Origin: Nomia melanderi
Taxonomy: Eukaryota > Arthropoda > Insecta > Hymenoptera > Halictidae
Assembly (NCBI RefSeq): GCF_051020985.1
Contig: NC_135001.1
Coordinates: forward strand, 17,787,896-17,851,895
DNA: 64,000 nucleotides
Reading direction: 5' to 3'
The stretch's first letter is position 1; each line of letters starts with the position of its first letter. This document shows, piece after piece, positions 26,144 to 38,800 of the stretch. Position numbers and translations under genes: made by a program. Under the pieces are notes generated by a model. It was given only the letters and a program-made list of their open reading frames with translations, ran no database searches and had not been told where the DNA came from.

Positions 26144-27324
26144 AGAACGCTCTGTTGACTCTGAAACTATCGAACAGTCAAATTGACTTTTTCAAATTTT
26201 TCTATAGAAACTCCAAGTGTGCATCGAGACTTCAGTTGATTGACAATTCAGTTTGCGCGTTAATAAATCGATTTCTTTAATCATTTCTCAGAGAAGCATC
26301 TGTTACCTTTCGAATATTTATAAAAAAGAAGAAATCAGGAATGTGTGTTTTTGACCTGTCGAGTAGTTTCAGTGTCAAGTGCTAAGTGATTTGGTTTAAT
26401 GGACATTTCACGTTGTCTCTTCTTAAAGTTCTAGCTGTATATATCCTTATATAATAAAAGTCAGTTCCATGCTAAAATTATTTATATCCTTTGTCGTTTT
26501 TCATTTCTGATGATTACGATTTCGATATTTTGAATCATTAACCCTTTGCAATATCTCTATAAATAAATTGTTGTAATACAAAAAATCTTTGAAAATGTGC
26601 ACTTCAGCAAGATGTTCCAATATACCAGTGAAAGAGCCTCTTCGAAGAAGTTAAGGAAGTGCTAAGAAGAATTCTGCGATTAAATCTGTCAATGTACCGA
26701 AAGATTTAATCATTTACTCCGAAAATGAAATCATCGAAATCTCAATTGAACCCACAATTTGCATTGAAAAGAAATATACGTGTAATTAATTTAACAAATC
26801 CATATGAAACAGTATTATTTATTTTTGTGTAACATAAAAAACTATACACATTTTTAACTAAATATTCATTAATCAAGATTAATACCAATAAATAAACTTA
26901 CCGATAAACCAACAAGATTGCATATGTAATTCACAAAACAAACATTTTTGTATTTACAACCTGACCGTATTAAACCGAAATCGTGTATTTTATCGTCAAT
27001 GTTGCCAGCGCAGAAAAATTTGGAAGTAAACAATTTTATTTATTTTCAAAGATATTCATAAGCGTTATATAATTATTCTATAATTGCAATAATCTTTAGC
27101 CCATGAGTCAATACTCTGCAAGGTATATAAAACCGGAGAAAGGCTTTCGTTAGGAATGATATTTCAATACTTTTATATAATAATAGATAGAATAACGAAA
27201 AATTATGTTATTCCAATTTTAGCTCATTCTTTCATAAGCAATTTGCCTATTTTTATATTAATTCGATATTATGAGAGCGTAAACGGAATAAAAATATAAT
27301 GAATTTCTACCCTTCCATTCAATT
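26144..27324. other. No gene recognised
   Basis: AT-rich non-coding sequence. TTAACCCTTTGCAATATC at about 26538 looks like one end of a further MITE, but no partner end was found. Confidence 0.45.
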
Positions 27325-27582
27325 TCAACGTTTGCAACATATTTGTCTTCTTAACTTTTGTTCCTCGTGCTTTTGAAAGTCATCGAGAGTTTTAGTCTCT
27401 TTGTTTTGCTGCCTCCACTTGCTTACGAATGCTGTTGACTTTTGCATGTACTTTGCAGCAGCTCCAATCGACTTTCTGACCTTCCCAGTCTTCTCGGGTA
27501 CGTGCACAAGAATACAAGTTCCGAAATGTGTTGCGTTTGTAGCAACATTGCTGCATTCCTTATTCAAGCGATAGACAGACAA
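27325..27582 (-). pseudogene. Possible Tc1/mariner-like transposase helix-turn-helix relic
   Basis: The 85-codon frame contains KSIGAAAKYMQKS...FVSKW...KETKTLDDF (about 27474-27376). This resembles the N-terminal DNA-binding helix-turn-helix of Tc1/mariner-type transposases, where two helices are followed by an ET-x-(ST)-L/V-DD linker. The DDE catalytic part is absent: the frame ends soon after, and no continuation was seen. The start is arbitrary. It may instead be a chance similarity. Confidence 0.35.
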
Positions 27583-28142
27583 TGATTAAACATTAAATTA
27601 CAATGTATTATAAGGGGAAGTTTAGATCAACCGATCTTCTTTAGAATTTTCATACTGCCATGCAGATGAAATGTTTGCTGTGCACACTTTTACTGACGAC
27701 GATGCCCCCTTTTCTTTCCTCTTATAAAAATGCAAGAGTATCGTTATATTTGATTCTCGATACAAGGCTTTTGACATCATTCTCCGGATATTAGACTATG
27801 CATTTATTTTGAAATATGATCTTGTTGAATAGATTTTTTAAAAAATTTTGAATATACGGCGTTCATCTGTTGCGATTATGGAAGCTCGAGTACTTTCTAT
27901 TATATAATTTTATGTTATAATGTTATGTATAAATATATAAAAAAATGTGAAAATAGTAATGATTATTATCATAGCATAATAAGTGAATAATATGACATGA
28001 ATTCTACTTTTTAGATTTTATTAATCAGATTTTAAACTTATTTGAAATAAATTGTCGCAAAAAGTTCAGTTGAAATACGAGAACTGCAGTTAGTAGGCGT
28101 AAAGCTTAAAAGGAATCGATAATAACATTTAAATGAAATTAT
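27583..28142. other. No gene recognised
   Basis: AT-rich non-coding DNA. Confidence 0.5.
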
Positions 28143-28604
28143 TTAACCCCTTGCCGTATGATTTATTTCTTAACTATGATCGACACAATTACCGTATTAT
28201 TAACAGTTTATTAGAAAAAGACACGATTTTGATATTTGTCCTATATGTATCATTCCAAACGTTAACGATTATTAATGGAAAAGTAATGTTTCATGTATAT
28301 TTAATACTACCGTACCAGTCAAAATGACTGGTTCCGATTTTTTCGTTTCACAATTATTGATATCATAAAGCATCGAATATTCGAAATGATCATGAAAATA
28401 AATAGTTTCACTCGAATACTATAATGAATGTCCGAAGAAACTGAAAATAATCTATTGTTACAATCTTTACACAGATTACATATCAGTTGTATTAAATACT
28501 CGGAAGTTCTAGTGTTAAAAAAACTAAATAATTCTTAAATTTCTCAAATTCCGTATAAAATCTTTATCGTGAGTCTGACAAGACAATGTAGCTCAAGGGG
28601 TTAA
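28143..28604 (+). mobile_element. MITE family C copy carrying a nested family B MITE
   Basis: TTAACCCCTTGCCGTATGATT at the left and GCTCAAGGGGTTAA at the right (TTAA 28601-28604) are inverted repeats. The GAGTCTGACA block near the right end matches 23194-23203. The 462-bp length exceeds the usual ~240 bp because a family B element sits at 28301-28518. Confidence 0.82.
28301..28518 (+). mobile_element. MITE family B nested in family C
   Basis: TTAA at 28301-28304 and 28515-28518. The interior aligns with 1437-1665, and the right end reads GGAAGTTCTAGTG. The insertion therefore used a TTAA inside the older family C element. Confidence 0.82.
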
Positions 28605-28608
28605 AAAG

Positions 28609-28782
28609 TTAACCCTTTGAACTCTGTTCTAATATTAAATATTTTAATGAAAATGTCTGTACTGAGAAGGGAATTAAAGATCTAAGAAATGTTATAACAT
28701 CGTTAATTTTCAGTAGGACTACTATCAAAATTGGTAGTAGTTGCTGACATGTCACAAAACTACGTGGAGTGCTAAGGGTTAA
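28609..28782 (+). mobile_element. MITE family D, full-length copy
   Basis: TTAA at 28609-28612 and 28779-28782 with inverted ends CCCTTTGAACTC and GAGTGCTAAGGG; 174 bp. It begins 4 bp after the family C copy ends. The left part recurs at 43438. Confidence 0.8.
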
Positions 28783-29320
28783 TATTTTAAGCATGTTTGT
28801 ACACCAAAAATACTGGAATCTTTTACAGTATGGTCAGTTACTTCGATTTTGTTAGCAATATCTGTCAAATTGTTTTCACCACTTCCCTCAATCGCTCACT
28901 ATTCATTTTATAATTTAAATGGAAGCGTTCAGTCAAAGCAAATAATTTTGCTTATTAAATAAGAGTCCCTAGTAATTTTAATACAAAACGTGAATCTGAC
29001 AGTGTCATTGCGCTGAGGCATGCAGAGCATAAGGCCAGATGTCCCGAACAATTGTTACTTAGAAGCACGCGTCCTGCCCATTAAAGTGAGGGTCTTTTAT
29101 GTTTCCTTAAACTGCGTCACACGTGCGTACCGCAATTAGTGCAGAATACGCGTCTGCCACGTGGTACACTCTATTTTGTATAGTTCGAAACTTCATTGTA
29201 TATAAAAGATTGAACATGTATAACATACTCCGATCCTATATATTTATTGAAATATTTATATTTATATAAATATTATATTATATAAATATGTGCTATTAAT
29301 CTTATTTGTATCATACGATA
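28783..29320. other. No gene recognised
   Basis: Non-coding, becoming extremely AT-rich and TATATAAATATTT-like from about 29220. Confidence 0.5.
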
Positions 29321-29432
29321 TATAAATATATCAATGTTACAATTATAGAACACTTATAGAATATAATAGTATAATTTTGAAAACTATTATCTTCTATAAT
29401 TGTTCTATAATTATAACATTGATATATTTATA
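29321..29432. repeat. 50-bp inverted repeat with 12-bp loop
   Basis: The arm at 29321-29370 and the arm at 29383-29432 are complementary at about 47 of 50 positions (outer sequence TATAAATATATCAATGTT). The transcript of either strand would fold into a long hairpin. It could be a very short palindromic MITE or a small-RNA hairpin; nothing further identifies it. Confidence 0.85.
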
Positions 29433-32400
29433 CATCTGATAAAGTCTTAAAAATTAATAACACATTTATATATTTATATTATACTCTATTAGGAAGTAGA
29501 TAAATTATTATTAAAATTATTTTGAATTAGCTAAATATACAGGAAAATTTTTATTCAAATTGTATTTCCTGTGATATGATTTATTTACTATGTATTTTAT
29601 ATTTTTTTATTTTGTAGTATACGTGGTTCCATTTATGGTTGTGGTTTCAGTAAAATATATTTTGCATATGAACAGTTTTTTCTATGAATGGTGATTACAG
29701 TATAAATGACGATTATAATATAAATAATGATCGTGAATTCGTACAATCATAACGGCGATATATAATTAAAATACAATATCTCGTTAACTGGAAAATTATT
29801 GATATATCAACCCAAAATTCTAAACATACAATTTCGAGAAACATTATAATTTGAATAATAGCTCGTTTATTTTGAGGATGAAAACTATTGTATGGTGCAT
29901 AATTCAACAGATACAAAGTCTGTTCAAAACCTGCACGAATTGCAGGCGTAAAAATAACAATTTATATTTCCTTTCGTATACTTTTCAATGAAGAGTCAAC
30001 TGGAATTTAATGGCCGTAGCAATTTTTTGTACAGATACAGTGGAAGTATTTCGAAATTTATAAAAAAAATGTCTCATTACTTATAATGAGGAAAAAAGAG
30101 TTCTTTCTGAATAACCCGATATTTGCTTCTGCCATTTTTTGAATTCATATGCATCTATAGGTAGTGTACATCTGTCAGACTTAATTCTCTATTAAATAGA
30201 GCAAGCAGACTTCCCGATCGAAACGGCAGTTTCGATGAACCGTGAAATTCGCTAGAACTAGCAATCGTCGAAGCATGAAATTTGTCATCGAGACTTTCAT
30301 ACGTTCCAACGTTATTCTACAATATCGTGCCGTATATAAGTAAGTTCTACGAAGAATGTAACATGCATACAACAACTGCAGTCAGTAGTATTACGACTTC
30401 TTTAACTTGTACATACATGAAACACAAATGCTCGACCGAATTTTACAATAAAAAGGTATAGAGTGTTTGTTTTTCTATTTTTCAAATTAATTTTCAAGAA
30501 AGACAGACAATTACCCGAATAATATATTTAAAAAATTGAGGTAAATAACAGTAATAATAAGAACTAAACTAACGTTTGCAGTAGATTACAATTGCAATCT
30601 AAATATTATCGTATCACCAATCATCACATTTTATTTTCCTTGTTTACAAAAGCGTAAATTACAAATAACTTAGACAAACGTCTAATGAGAAATCAATGTC
30701 CACTTTCTTCGTACCACTTTCGTTAAGTATACATACACACTAATTATACCCTGGAACGGAGTTTCTCGAGCATGATTCAATTATACGAAAAGTATTACCA
30801 TTTTTCACCTCATTATCAAACAGAACCTTCATTTAAATTTTGTTGTTGTTGAAATTTGTTAATTTCCTACGGAATAAAAACTCGGCTTGTTTCTCCGTCG
30901 CGCAAGCTTGTTAGCCGGCACAAAGAGGCAAACGCCTCTTTACGCGTTTATTGTACGACAACGGGAAAAAACCAGCGAAAGAATAATCAGTGTTATAGCT
31001 TGAAAATTATGACAATGAAGACGAAGGCAGAAGAAGAGGAGCAAAGAAAAACTGAACTATGTTTTCCTTCCGCGCGGTTAGATCCTGCGTTGTTCCTTTT
31101 TTTCTGCTGGTTGTTTTTAATTCTATTGTTTCTTAACAAACGCAAAACGTTAGCGAAGATTGGCCGAAAGAAGGAAGACAAATGAACTAATTTCTACAAA
31201 AGGAGGTATATAAGTTTCCGTGGCAAAAAGGTCTGTAGTTCTCAATTCCGTTTCATCGTCGCCATTACGTTTCCCCCTCCTGCCGGCAGCCAGTTATGCC
31301 GGGGACGCTCGGGACAAATAAGGAACGAAAGAAACGTATATTTTCGCTGGCAATTATAATGTCGGAACGCGACGCTACATGTCCCGTGTACGAAATAGTT
31401 TTATAATTAAAAGATGTTTCTTGGAGTTAATTAAACGCGGAAGTCGGCTGGTTAACATTTCGTCAGGTTACGAGGACTGAAGTAAGGTAGACAGGGAAGC
31501 ATTATTTTCTGGGTTAACTCTGTGCGTTACAAGTGTTCCTTCCATTAACATAGACACTTTGGCTACCTCTTTGCCGACCTTCGTGTAGCAATAAAATTCC
31601 TTTAGTATAATTTCGCACGCCCCGAAAATATTTTCTTAAGAATAAACGATGCGAGTGGGATCATAGCGCGCTTCTGAGGAACTTTCCTGAGTTCGTGGAC
31701 GAAAAATTGTTTCGCGTGGTTTGGTTATGGGCTCTGTAATTTATCAGGACTATTGTAAATAACTATTTCAAATATTTTATTGTAGATATTGAAAACTACG
31801 CGGATGTATATTGATGTTTGCGTTTTATATTATGTACCGGAAAAGTGTTCGTGCGGTTTTCTTGTTACCAATGAATTGAGGTCTGGTTTCAATCGGTGTT
31901 TTACTAGTTTAGTGAATGAAATTGGTATTAGCAGCAAGTTATGTTTAATGTATTAAATGGAAGAACATTATTTTACAAAATTGTTCTGTGTGTAAATTTT
32001 GATTTATGAGATGCATATGTTATATATTTTTGTTAGAATTCTATCGAATTTTAAATTCCACATCTCATGTATTTAACGCTAACATATCAAATTTATATGT
32101 AATATTGCTTTTTTTCTTCTTATCTCTTTCACCTAAACTCTTGCATTTTTTATTTCTTCGTGTAAATAATTTCTTCTTCGATTTCTGTTCTGAACATATA
32201 TGAAGGTCATCGGTTGCAGCTTTAAGCAACATCGTATAAACTCGCCGTTTCAGATTTGTAAATGAATAATAAAAACTTGCAGGTATAGAAGTACATTTCT
32301 TGACCTTTCAAGTCTCACTCGTGGTAGTCACGTGCATTTCTTGAGTTCAAGGTCTCTGGAATAATGTATCTACATGTTACTACGGCTCAGTTTGATGCTA

Positions 32401-35400
32401 CCCACATCGTTATGATTTATAAGATGCATGTCTTATTCGAAGGATGAACGAATGACTGTTATATTCAATATAATACATTTTACTTTTTGAACGGTTTAAC
32501 CTTTCCCGTTGACATTTTTTACACTAATATATATAGAATGTACATAGGATTTTAATTATGTAAATACATAAAATTAAGTGAAAATAAAGTGAAAAATATA
32601 TTGTTTTGAGAACGTTTCACATGATATTATAGAATCCAGAAATTAATAGCTTTAAAATAATGAAAGCAGGACAACTAAACAGAATATTATTTATTCCATT
32701 AAAATTGACAAAAATCGGAAAACATCAAGAAATGGATTTCATGCATTGGTTTCTCAGCGACTCATACTCAGTTCGGGACTTCTTGTCCACTGGACATTTA
32801 GCCCCACTCTACCCTACTCATGCTTATTTGAATACTTATTCAATTGACTGGAAAATTGAATTGTCTGTATAGTTCGTATATTTGAGATAAGACTTCACAG
32901 TTCGTATACCGTTATTTTTTACTGCTGAACAGTGAAACGCATAACCGTAATTCCTGCACGAAGAACGGTATAGTTCACTTTGATTCCCCGGTATATGAAA
33001 TGGGGAAACTCTCTCGTGGAAGAAAATAACGGCGGTAATTAACATTGTTCTCCGCGCACCATAAAAGGATCACTTCAGAAATGTACGAAGTGCTATCTTA
33101 AATGTTGCAAAAGTATGATTCTTTTGAGATAACACTGACGCCCAGTCTCCCATTGAACCAAAGTTGCCTGTCCCTCTTTGCCTAGGCTAATCTCTCTCGA
33201 GTATAAAAATGACTACACAGGATTATTCCTATTGTCTCGGCTATTCCGACGATTTGCTGATGTATGAAGCGTACCAAGAGATGAGACATGCGGTGCATGT
33301 TAGATAGCACAGTTTTTTTTTAGCGTTAATTCTTTCGCAGACTCTTCCGGCGTGCTGGAATTATCAAGTTAGAACTTTTCAACAAAGTGGCATTTAAAAC
33401 CGTGCAGTTTAATGCTTGGGAGATATTTATTTAAGAATCGCGTTCATTGTGCAGTTGAGTTTAAAGTAATTTCCGCTTAATTCACGTTTAATTCAAATGT
33501 ACGTGTAAACACAGATTTATTGTACAATAATCGCGGATTGAAAGTTATATCTGAAAGAAACACTGTTCGACATGCCAATGTAGAAATAATCCACTGAAAT
33601 AATCACAAAAACCGTACTTATTTAATTGCAGACTGTTTTTACGGATTATTAATAGTTAAAAGAAACTCAATTGGCAATTGTTAGCGAAGTTTTATAGAGT
33701 AAATGTTAATATTCTTAATCATTTGTAATTGACAAGCGGTAAATATAATTAAATTTTCAGCATTTTACTTATAATTTTCCATCGTGTTTCTATTGTTTTC
33801 GGTCGGTTATACAATACAATCTTTCCAGGCTGTTAGCAGTGTCGAATATGGAATTGTTGAAAAGTCCAATGTTAGCTGATTTGTTAAATATTATTCCTTA
33901 ATACGTGTAAACAACAACACTTTTCTATTTTCTTATCTAAAGATTTTATATTTTTAGTAGCATCATTAGAAATACTGTCTAATATCATGTAGGATCACAT
34001 CATTCTAGTAATATTCACTGTATATTATAGGTATAACGTGTAAAGGGAATTTGTAATTATTAGATTCTCCTAATATGTGTTTCCAAAGTTATGAGTGCTT
34101 ATTAATTAAGGCATCGACGTTGTACATGTGAAGTTCCTGTAGTTTCCTTTATAAAGTTCACTTTATCATTCATATACGCATGAAATTCGAAGTAATATTT
34201 TAACATTTCGGAATGCGTGGTGCGTGCAACAAATGTAGCCATTTTACTGAATAATTATGCAATGCAAGAAATCATATCAAAAACTGTTTCATCCATTATG
34301 GATGTGTTCGCAATGATTGTACAATTCAGAATAGAGTGATTCTTCGTGCAGAAATAATTTGAACGTATATTCTTGATATAGACAACGTATGTGCATTGTT
34401 TAGATAACTGTTATAACATAACCTCACCGTGAATGAAGTTGAGATGAAGTTGATGCCGAATTGCGGCCGAAATCCGTTTCTACGTAGATAGGAATGCGTC
34501 TAAACTATTAATATTTTAATCCATTTATTCATTTTCATGAAACAAATATGATTCAATATCGCGGATTGTATTTGAGTGGAATTAGTTTTGCTGCATTAAG
34601 AATAATCTGAAAATTCTAATTCATTTTAAACTCTCTAGACGTATGCTAGATTTATCTGCAGCTAAAAATATTTTTTTTATTTTTCCAATGGAAAAATTCG
34701 TTGCTGGTTAATATTTTAGACATCGTTAGAAATTTTTTTACAAAATTTTGTAATTAGATTGTTACAAATTTGTCGATTGAATAAGCAAACTTGATTCGCC
34801 ATTTTTATTTATGAAATATACTATGAAATTTTACAAAGCTATGGAGTCATTACATTTTTATTGTAACAATTTTTTAATTGTAATATAAATAACATAGTTT
34901 TCGAGGCGTATAAGAAAGTATGTAGAAAAACATATAATAATTTGTAAGACATGTTTTTATTACGACCAATTGAAGATTAAAACTAATAGCTATAATTATT
35001 GAAGTTCTTTGCCAGTCTGGAAAATATAAAAATGATCAGAATATTCAGCTCATCGATATCTTCCGTTGAATTAATTAGCCATAATTAACAGGGGGAGATG
35101 GTATTGAGAGAATCGGTGTTACAATACGTAAGAAGATCCAGAAAATATTAAAAGCGGTAACGGCGCAGAAAATGCTTCAGAATACATTGGACACGTATCA
35201 AGGATTATAAATTGTCACAGCTGTAGATGTAATATGCTTAGAAATATGGAGCCATCAATAACATACGTATTCTTCGTTTATTGTCAACATGTGATACTGT
35301 GAAAGTTTGTCATTGCGCAACATTCTGAATCATTCATATCCGGATAAAAAGTTTGATTGTCTACGCATCACAAAGTACAAGATCTTTATCCCCTTGTGCT

Positions 35401-35426
35401 ACAATATTATGTCAAACACAAAAATT
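29433..35426. other. No gene supported
   Basis: Six kilobases of mainly AT-rich DNA. The 30850-31750 part is GC-richer with a 109-codon plus-strand frame (30856-31185) that has a hydrophobic stretch near its end and no known domain. The frame overlaps a shorter one on the opposite strand. Confidence 0.45.
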
Positions 35427-35660
35427 TTAACCTTTTGCGGACGAAAGTCGACGTTTCGACGACATGAAATTTTCATATTTGGAAGAGTAAGTCGCGGCCG
35501 AATGATTCAATTATTACTACTCAATATTTAATTACTCGAACAGCAAGAGATCAGCGCGTAGTTTCCATTTTTTATATTAATCAAACAATCGATAGGTAAT
35601 TCAGTTTCATCTGTTGAAGCTTTTGTATATTTCAAGAAATCTTCGTCCGCAAAGGGTTAA
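35427..35660 (+). mobile_element. MITE family F
   Basis: TTAA at 35427-35430 and 35657-35660 bounds 234 bp. Inverted ends CCTTTTGCGGACGAAAG and CTTCGTCCGCAAAGG are near-perfect over about 16 bp. Only copy seen in the window. Confidence 0.85.
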
Positions 35661-35729
35661 GCTGAATTCGACAAATCCAAATGTTATTGTATTTTTGTTT
35701 TATATAATGTAAATATTACTTTTATGTTA

Positions 35730-35861
35730 TCAATCGTTAACCGTTAGAGCAAACGTAATCGTAGATTACGTATCAAATTCGTTTCTTTTCCTAATAAATT
35801 ATCACGATAAAGTTGTTTTATTAAGCACAATTGTGACAGAAATCATAGGAAAAGAAGTTAA
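35730..35861 (-). mobile_element. MITE family C, half copy
   Basis: In reverse orientation it matches the left half of family C, including GATTTCTGTCAC, AATAATTTATTAGGAAAAG-like blocks and TTTGCTCTAACG (compare 20150-20273). TTAA at 35858-35861. Confidence 0.6.
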
Positions 35862-38800
35862 TACTCGTGAGATTAGGTTAGTGATAATTTGTGATTATAA
35901 ACGTAGTTTGCTGTAATTACTTACTTGTCGGAGTAGCTCAGCCAATTGGAAACCCCTCGAGACATTTTGAATTGTCACAACTGCGGCTCAGCTCCATTTG
36001 GGATTTCCTTTAATAACACGCTGTAAAGTTACATGCATTTCGTTTATTCGCGATATAAACATAACGAAGTACTCATAAACTTGTCTGAATCCTTTATTAC
36101 TGTTATTAAAATGCTAATATAGTTTAATACAAATTTATATTACCAAACATAATAATCTATTCTGAAGTATACGTCACTCAATTATTATAATTAACTAATA
36201 GTAATATTCTATTTCTGGTATTATAATCGTGAATTGACAAGCTAATTCCACTAACATGATTTAACCACTTTTTTTTTTATTATAGTTACACTAGATTTAC
36301 AACATCGATTACATGCGTGTTTTCAGTGAACCCTGTCATTAACTCACATGCTTTATCTTTTGTTACAACATTACATCATTTAATTTTAAATCACTAGATT
36401 TTTCTTAACACAGGTTTCAATATAAATTAATTTTACATATATAAATACTGTATCGGTCAAAATTAGCAAATTTTATCAAAGTCGATTGAAGACAATGATA
36501 CGTGTAATTATACAATTAAACTATAATACTTATAATTTCCACAATCTTAAGCATCGAATTTGAAATTCGTCAGAATAAATCTAACATCGGTAGGAAATTA
36601 TTGAGCTCTTTTCAATTCAATACTCCACTTAAAGGGTAGTTAACAGGTCCCCGGTAAGTAACATTAAAATATTTCAAGCTTCGGATTTTCATCTGTGTTT
36701 AATTAACGCATTCAAACGTACTCCGCCGATTTTAAATGTGACGGATTAGTTTGCCGAAGGTTCCGGCGAGCCCTCCAAGTAGCTCCCCATTTCATCGGGG
36801 TGGTTCAATTTTAAATGCTTGATTTACCCTACAAATTAGCATTCGTAATTCGTGTAAAAGCTCATCAACGTTTGTAGGAGTTATCGGCGTTGGGTTCCCC
36901 GGAGTCGCGCATCGGGAATGCGTACACACGCGAAACGGAAGTCAGCACCTTGCGGTCTCGACAATTTCAGAGCCTCTACACGGACAGTGCAGTTCGACGC
37001 ACCTGCCACTGCAACCGAGTTGCGGTGCCGGATGCAGGATTTGTTGAAGTTTCGCGGGGAATTGCATATTACGATTCTGGGTTATTGCGCCGGTATTAGT
37101 TCATCGAATGGTGTAACGATTCAAAGTTAACAAGAGCTTATTGTAATTGAAACCGGTTATTTACAGCCGACGGATTCGTCAATCGTCGTCACCCCCGATC
37201 GGTGGTTTTATCTGCTACTGAACCCATCGAGCAGTGAAATTGACTTTTTGAAATTCCTCTGTAAAGATTTTGATTAAACATAACAGATTTATTATTAAAC
37301 ACTGAACCTGTTCATATGTTTTGAATATTGATACTTCCATTGTAAGCGTTGTCAGTGGTAATATATTAACTTTTTTCTTAATTCTACAAGAATCCAGTGT
37401 TCGAATTTATTCATTATATGTCAGGGACAGTGACAGTGTACACTTAATTTATGTTAATTATAGAAATTACACGTAAACTGTAAAATAGGTTCAACTAAAG
37501 GATCGAAAGAAAGATGAAACAGGTAAATACCTTTATTGAAATCATTATGTAATTTAAAATGAACATAAATTATTTGAAAATAACATTTATGAAGTTTATA
37601 ATCTGTGAGATGAATGAGTTTCATAAGTATAGTTGATTATAGTAAGATAATTAAATCAAGTTATTTGTTAAATGGAAAGCAAATCGAATTCTTATTTTAA
37701 TAATGTCTGTTTTATTACTTTGCTAATATAGAATTGCTTGTTTTTGCATTTCATTATTTTACATAAACAGTAAAGGACAGAGTTTAGTATGATTATACTT
37801 TTTGTCGAGATATTATTTACCGGATGTATTTAAGGCATCTGTAGGATATGGATTACACAGAGAGATACTGGAATAAATTATTATTAATCCAGTGCGTTCG
37901 TCGATATCACGTTATATTACATCTACATAAATATTTATACACGTGAGATACAAAAACTCCGGATTACAAATCCGAATGATCGAAAGCCATTAAATTAACA
38001 GAGGACGTAATCAGTTATGAAACCATTATCGCTGTGTCTGTTTTTATTCGACCAAAACATCAGCAATACACGTCATTTCAAACATAAAATGAATTGTAAT
38101 GAATGCTAAAATTTGATAAAAATATCTAAGAATGTAAAAACTTATTTTATACATATCACATTAGACGAAATATATTACCCGATGTAGTCAAGTTAATTAT
38201 AACTGACCACGTACACTACACAAAATTAGCTTTTTTCATAATCTACTTGTTAAGCTAATTTTACTTTCAAGGGATTGAAAGTAAACTATTATTTTGAATT
38301 GTATGAGAGAATTTCCAAGCGAAAGGAAGCATTTGTTTTAAAGAGAGGAATATCTCATTTAAAAGTATTATTTCAAGAACTTATGAATTTTTTATTAGTA
38401 AACGATACAGTCTGTAACACTTTACAAGAAATACTAAACTGTTTATATAAAACAGAACGTATACAAGACGTTACACTTATCTCTATCAGTCTCTAAATGT
38501 TCCTTTTAATTTTGATGATTAAAAAATGTGTCACTGTTAGCACATTTCCTCCTTCAAATCGCTCAAACTTTCATTAACACCTTTATCATACCATAAAAAT
38601 CACGGAGACAATTTGTACGATATCGTACATATAAATAAATATAAATTTAGATTAAGTATGCTTTACAAAACCAGCGATCGGTTGCTTTCGAACATTTTAT
38701 TTAATGAAAATGTTAAGTGTTCGTGGTTCATGAATAAATTTCGTGTTGCGAATAGGAGTCCGCTCCCATTATTATAACAGTAGGCCATAAAAGTTCCTAC

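Noticed and set aside
28133..28327. 64-codon frame with similarity to the frame at 20185-20373
   Set aside because: The similarity is at DNA level and comes from both lying in family C MITEs; the other copies do not keep the frame open.
35930..36000. tRNA-like start with A-box sequence (GGAGTAGCTCAGCC)
   Set aside because: No B-box (GGTTCGANTCC) at the expected distance and no cloverleaf could be drawn; not called as a tRNA or SINE.
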